Shown here: in pieces, positions 8,801-11,577 of the stretch
Position numbering within the stretch: the stretch's first letter is position 1
Layout of the letters: every line of letters begins with the position of its first letter
Source: Auxenochlorella pyrenoidosa
Taxonomy: Eukaryota > Chlorophyta > Trebouxiophyceae > Chlorellales > Chlorellaceae
Assembly (NCBI GenBank): GCA_001430745.1
Contig: KQ482063.1
Span: 429,370-440,946, forward strand
Direction: 5' to 3'
DNA: 11,577 nucleotides
Notes under the pieces: generated by a model
Told to the model about the DNA's origin: nothing
Databases searched by the model: none
What the model saw: the letters and a program-made list of their open reading frames with translations, nothing else
Position numbers and translations under genes: made by a program

Positions 8801-9436
8801 CTGGCCATGGACACGCTCCAGGATTGGAAGATGCCCTTCTGGTTGGCAGGCACGGCGCCCTGGCTCTGGGTCAGCGCGAGCGGCACCTGCCGCCGCGGCA
8901 ACAGCTGGCCATGGGGGGCGCAGAGGGAGGTGGAGATCTTGCCGGCTGGGGGCTTAGTTGAGCTGCCTGACTCTGCCAGCAGCCACTCCTCGACACTGCA
9001 GGGAACGCAAGGTGCGGGAAGGGGCAGATGATACGAAACTCAAGCACTGTGTGGCTGCGAATGTACGGGACGGGTTGGACAGCGGCAGAGTTGATGGGAC
9101 AGCGGAGAAGCAAACCTTGCTACTGGCATCATCGAGTTCCGCTGTTGATGCATGCAAAGACTGTTGGATGCTGGCCAAAGGATGCAGGCTGATGACGTGC
9201 AAGGCCAAGGCGCCTGCAGGCGGCAGCCAGGTCGGCAGCAGGCAGAGGGACCCTCCGGACTCGGCGAGCAGGTGGGCTGCGGCCACGCACCTTATGTACA
9301 CAGTGCCTGCTTTGCAACCCTTGGGGTGCGGGGCAAAGCCTCTGCGAGGCGACATGGGCCAAGGTGTCCCCAGTTTCCAGGCCGCGGCATAGCCGCAGCA
9401 GGCGAGCAGCACAAGGATCGCGGGTAGTCGCCGCAT
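5838..9436 (-). CDS. Copy B: secreted protein with C-terminal DNRLRE/CBM96-like domain
   Basis: Ten exons on the minus strand: 9291-9436, 8699-8995, 8448-8546, 8055-8277, 7654-7803, 7315-7468, 7021-7097, 6734-6862, 6316-6540 and 5838-6083. They total 1746 nt, or 581 aa plus TGA. Every intron is GT-AG, and positions and phases match copy C exactly. Residues 1 to about 19 (MRRLPAILVLLACCGYAAA) form a signal peptide. The unknown middle region holds a conserved GTPWPM motif near the mature N-terminus, a SVEEWLL stretch at about 49, an AQVGVSTTC strand near 181, and a GWHQLVVQGKAT strand that recalls Ig-like beta-sandwiches. The C-terminal domain (about 383-581) starts at a phase-0 intron boundary and follows the DNRLRE-type pattern (SFDLSYL; DWNRFVRIDLRPEW; PPFLRLTASCA). 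It carries Cys 476/480/490/495 and sequon NFT at 563. The mature chain has 15 cysteines, all matched in copy C. It is probably extracellular and glycan-binding, which is inferred. Confidence 0.82.
6992..7396 (-). repeat. Near-identical tract shared with copy C (B side)
   Basis: This is the partner of 2191-2618. It includes all of exon 7 and the conserved first part of intron 6 (7098-7205 on the plus strand). On the gene strand the conserved intron part is the 3' half next to exon 7, with a TTAAC branch-point-like site and a short pyrimidine-rich stretch before the acceptor. Confidence 0.8.
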
Positions 9437-9705
9437 GGTTGGAGGCGAAATTTCGAAAATGCCGGCTCCGAGCCAGGAGACAGAAGGCCGGAGAGCACCC
9501 TCAGCATGGGGCGCGTGGCCTTCCCTCAAAATTCGGGCTGCGCGCCGACCAGGAAAGTCATGTAGGTTGCGCGAGCTGCAGGGAGCCTCGCCGTCGAGTC
9601 AAGTTCCTACCCCCCCTGTAGCGGCGACTAGTCACCACCGCGCCGCCGCTGCCGATCCCGCCTGCCCTTGTGTCTACCTGGGCCAGTGCTCGCATGCAGC
9701 GCAAG
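9437..9705 (-). promoter_or_regulatory. 5' flank and likely promoter of copy B
   Basis: Only about 270 bp lie between the copy B start codon and the proposed end of the copy A transcript. I see a perfect 10-bp palindrome CGAAATTTCG at 9446-9455, followed by TTCGAA, just before the ATG and probably in the 5' UTR. The start context is CAACC-ATG with A at -3. There is no clear TATA box here; the nearest A/T-rich element (TTATAAT, about 9725-9731, minus strand) overlaps the copy A poly(A) region. Confidence 0.3.
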
Positions 9706-9719
9706 TAGAGCGCGCAGAA

Positions 9720-9724
9720 TTACA
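9720..9724 (-). terminator. TGTAA poly(A) signal for copy A
   Basis: TTACA on the plus strand gives TGTAA on the gene strand, 760 nt past the copy A stop codon. I found no other TGTAA on the minus strand between it and the stop. Together with copies B and C this gives three paralogues with poly(A) motifs at 683-760 nt. Confidence 0.5.
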
Positions 9725-10483
9725 TTATAAGTGTTATGCAATGCAATGCAGAACGCTGGCCCCTTCAAGCAAGGTCAGGACAGTGGCAAGAGGTGGGTGC
9801 GTTGGACACAGCAATCCCCGCCTTGTCCCGAACTGTGTTGACATCAGGTTTGGGGAAGCCGCTGAGATAGTCATCGGCCTTGCACGCGAAACTGGCAATT
9901 TACCAACAAAGGCAGCCAAGAGGGCGAGCGGATGAAGGCATGGCCTGGGCTGGGGGCTTGGCAGGAGGCAGCCACACTACCAAGGGGTGCAGGCGGCGCC
10001 TGGCAAAGGGAGCCGAGGCCCAGACTGCATGTGCGGGCTGGAAGACATATGCTGGGGCGGGTGTGTGGGTTCGTGCATTTCACAGGAGCAGCAAGCTGCG
10101 TGGGCAAAGGGGCGGGTGGGCTGAAAGGATGCTGAGGGTCAGTTCTCTGAAAACGCCGGATGGTAAAAATGAGGGAGGGAGCGGCGCGCTGAGGCACGCC
10201 AGCCTGGCTCCAGGGTGCACCGTGAGGCCAGCAACATGACGGAAGATATGGTGTGCGATCGGAACTAGGGTGACTCATGCAAGCAGCTAGCTATGTGTGC
10301 CAGAGCAAGAGAGGTGCAAAACAAGGCGGTGTGCACGCGCAAAGCGCGCACTGGGCACTTGCAAGAGGGGTTTTACTCTGCCGGCGCGGCTGTTGGTGGG
10401 GCACACACGCCGCAAGCAGCAAAGGCTGCACACTCAAAGCGCCGCCAGCTGCACAGGCACCCCCGGAGGGCAGCGCGTGCCGC
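9725..10483 (-). other. Putative 3' UTR of copy A
   Basis: No supported coding sequence is visible. Open frames on both strands (for example about 9880-10239 plus and 9871-10278 minus) overlap each other, lack paralogue support and look like products of GC-rich composition. The stretch lies between the copy A stop codon and its proposed poly(A) signal. Confidence 0.45.
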
Positions 10484-11478
10484 TCAGGCGCAGCTCGCGG
10501 TGAGGCGCAGGAAGGGCGGGGAGTAGGCCCCGCCGGTGGTGAAGTTTGTCGAGCGGAAAAACACGCCGCCCTGCAAGGCAGGCAGGCAAGAGCAGAGGGT
10601 GAAGTTCAGGGCCAAGCTGAAGTGGTGCAGGGCTCAGCAGGCGCTGCCCTTCATCAAGGCCAGGCCAGCAGTAAAGCCGATCGAGAGCCAAATGCACCAT
10701 GGCACTCTCTGGCAATATCCCACAACTGCAGTTCCACTGCACACGCACTCACCGTCGCCAGGCGGGTGCGCCACTGTGGGGCCCGCCCACCCTGCCTGCC
10801 CGCCCGCTCACTGCACGGGCGCCTGCACACATCCGCTCCAGCCCCGCACACTCCCCAGCTCACGTATTCGGTGCTGCCCAGCCAGGGCATGGTGACGGCG
10901 ATTTTGACCAGCTTCCGCTGCGCCACGTGGCGCGTCACCCACTCGGGGCGCAGGTCGATCCGCACAAAGCGGTTCCAGTCCTGAATGCCGCTCATGAAGC
11001 CGCGCCCGGTCTGCAGGGGGCGGGCCGGATGCGGAAAAGCTGAACGCAGGCGCTGGGGGTGCAGCTGCGAAAGCCACCCGCGTGGCCTTCCCCCAGCGGT
11101 GGCTGCAGCAGCCGCGGAACAGCAGCAAAGCGAGGCCAGCCGGGAAGGCAAAAGGGCAAGGGACTGCATGCGCGGGGCAGCACGGGCAGGACAGGGCACG
11201 CCGAAAGGCACAACAGCGCTGTTGACATCATGCTGCAGCAGCAGGCAACCCACCACGACGGCGCCGGGGCACACGGGCGCGATGCAGGGCGTCGAGGCGG
11301 GCAGCTCGGGCGGGCAGTCGTCCCCGCACACCGAGCGCCAGGACTTGGAGGCATCGTAGGCCACCAGGGGCAGGCGGCCGCCCTTGAGCACCGAATACTC
11401 GATGAACGACACGTGGAGGACGAGGGAGGCAGAGTTGATGACGGCAGCAGGATCCAGGTAGGACAGGTCGAATGACAG
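10484..11478 (-). CDS. Copy A: C-terminal part of third paralogue (cut by window edge)
   Basis: Three exons on the minus strand are visible: 11254-11478, 10864-11010 and 10484-10570 (TGA at 10484-10486), coding for 152 residues. Sequence from 11479 to the right edge is intron, and the earlier exons lie outside the window. The residues align with the last ~156 of copies B and C: LSFDLSYLDPAAVI, the four-cysteine loop in the same CX3CX9CX4C spacing, DWNRFVRIDLRPEW, the NFT sequon and PPFLRLTASCA. The sequence is more divergent than B and C are from each other, for example in the residues after the SFIEY strand and in the loop. A 293-bp GT-AG intron (10571-10863) splits the exon that is undivided in B and C; the flanking residues are LGSTEY before and GGVFFRS after. 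The role is presumably as for copy B. Confidence 0.78.
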
Positions 11479-11503
11479 CTGCGGCAGGGGGTGTGAATTT
11501 ATG

Positions 11504-11527
11504 TGGGTGGGTAGGTGGTGGTGGTGG

Positions 11528-11558
<31 letters not shown>

Positions 11559-11577
11559 GTGGTGGTGGGTGGGGGGG
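11504..11577. repeat. GGT/GT microsatellite at the right edge, in a copy A intron
   Basis: GGT-type repeats flank a run of 12 GT units (about 11527-11550), ending in a G-rich stretch at the window edge. The whole tract lies in the copy A intron upstream of the exon at 11254-11478. It may have ended or confused the assembly locally. Confidence 0.9.

Larger units (their letters stand above)
1022..11478 (-). repeat. Head-to-tail tandem gene array, period about 4.65-4.8 kb
   Basis: Copies C, B and A follow each other in the same orientation. Matching exons are offset by 4671 bp (exon 1), 4796 bp (exon 8) and 4816 bp (last exon) between C and B, and the stop codons of B and A by 4646 bp. Exon order, phase and lengths are preserved, while most introns and flanks have diverged. 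This points to old tandem duplication with later local homogenisation. Confidence 0.9.

Noticed and set aside
5838..9436. Pherophorin or expansin identity for the paralogues
   Set aside because: No hydroxyproline-rich rod and no paired pherophorin domains are visible, and the expansin catalytic motifs are absent. The C-terminal pattern fits a DNRLRE-like domain better.
10277..10984. Plus-strand open frame of 235 codons
   Set aside because: It is antisense to the copy A exons and its 293-bp intron; composition and overlap explain it.

Overview
The window is GC-rich nuclear DNA from a green alga (Chlorophyta). Three things suggest this: many short GT-AG introns of about 150-350 bp, strong preference for G or C at third codon positions, and TGTAA polyadenylation motifs placed about 700 bp behind stop codons. 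A Chlorella-like trebouxiophyte or a Chlamydomonas relative would both fit; I cannot decide which.

From left to right: (1) 1-172 (+) holds the last codons of an unidentified gene whose transcript probably ends near 425. (2) 1022-4765 (-) is a complete ten-exon gene, here called copy C (580 aa). Its long 3' UTR runs left and probably overlaps the tail of the first gene. (3) 5838-9436 (-) is a complete ten-exon paralogue, copy B (581 aa). (4) 10484-11478 (-) is the 3' end (three exons, 152 residues) of a third paralogue, copy A, which continues beyond the right edge. The three paralogues lie head to tail with a period of about 4.65-4.8 kb. Each has a putative 3' UTR of roughly 680-770 bp, and only about 270-370 bp separates one gene's poly(A) site from the next gene's start codon.

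I rebuilt the exons by aligning copies B and C with each other and with the splice sites. All 18 introns in B and C are GT-AG, occupy the same positions and have the same phases. The predicted proteins start with a signal peptide. A middle region of unknown family follows (about residues 20-382, cysteine-bearing, probably beta-rich). The C-terminal ~200 residues resemble the DNRLRE/CBM96-type carbohydrate-binding beta-sandwich known mainly from secreted microbial proteins, with a conserved four-cysteine insertion inside it. The most likely role is a secreted or cell-wall, possibly glycan-binding, protein. This is inferred from sequence features and no function is proven.

The points most worth a second look are the expanded gene family itself, the four-cysteine insertion, an extra intron in copy A in place of an eight-residue glycine-rich loop, and a 405-428 bp tract that includes intron sequence nearly identical between B and C (probable gene conversion). 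No mobile element, tRNA, rRNA or CRISPR array was seen.
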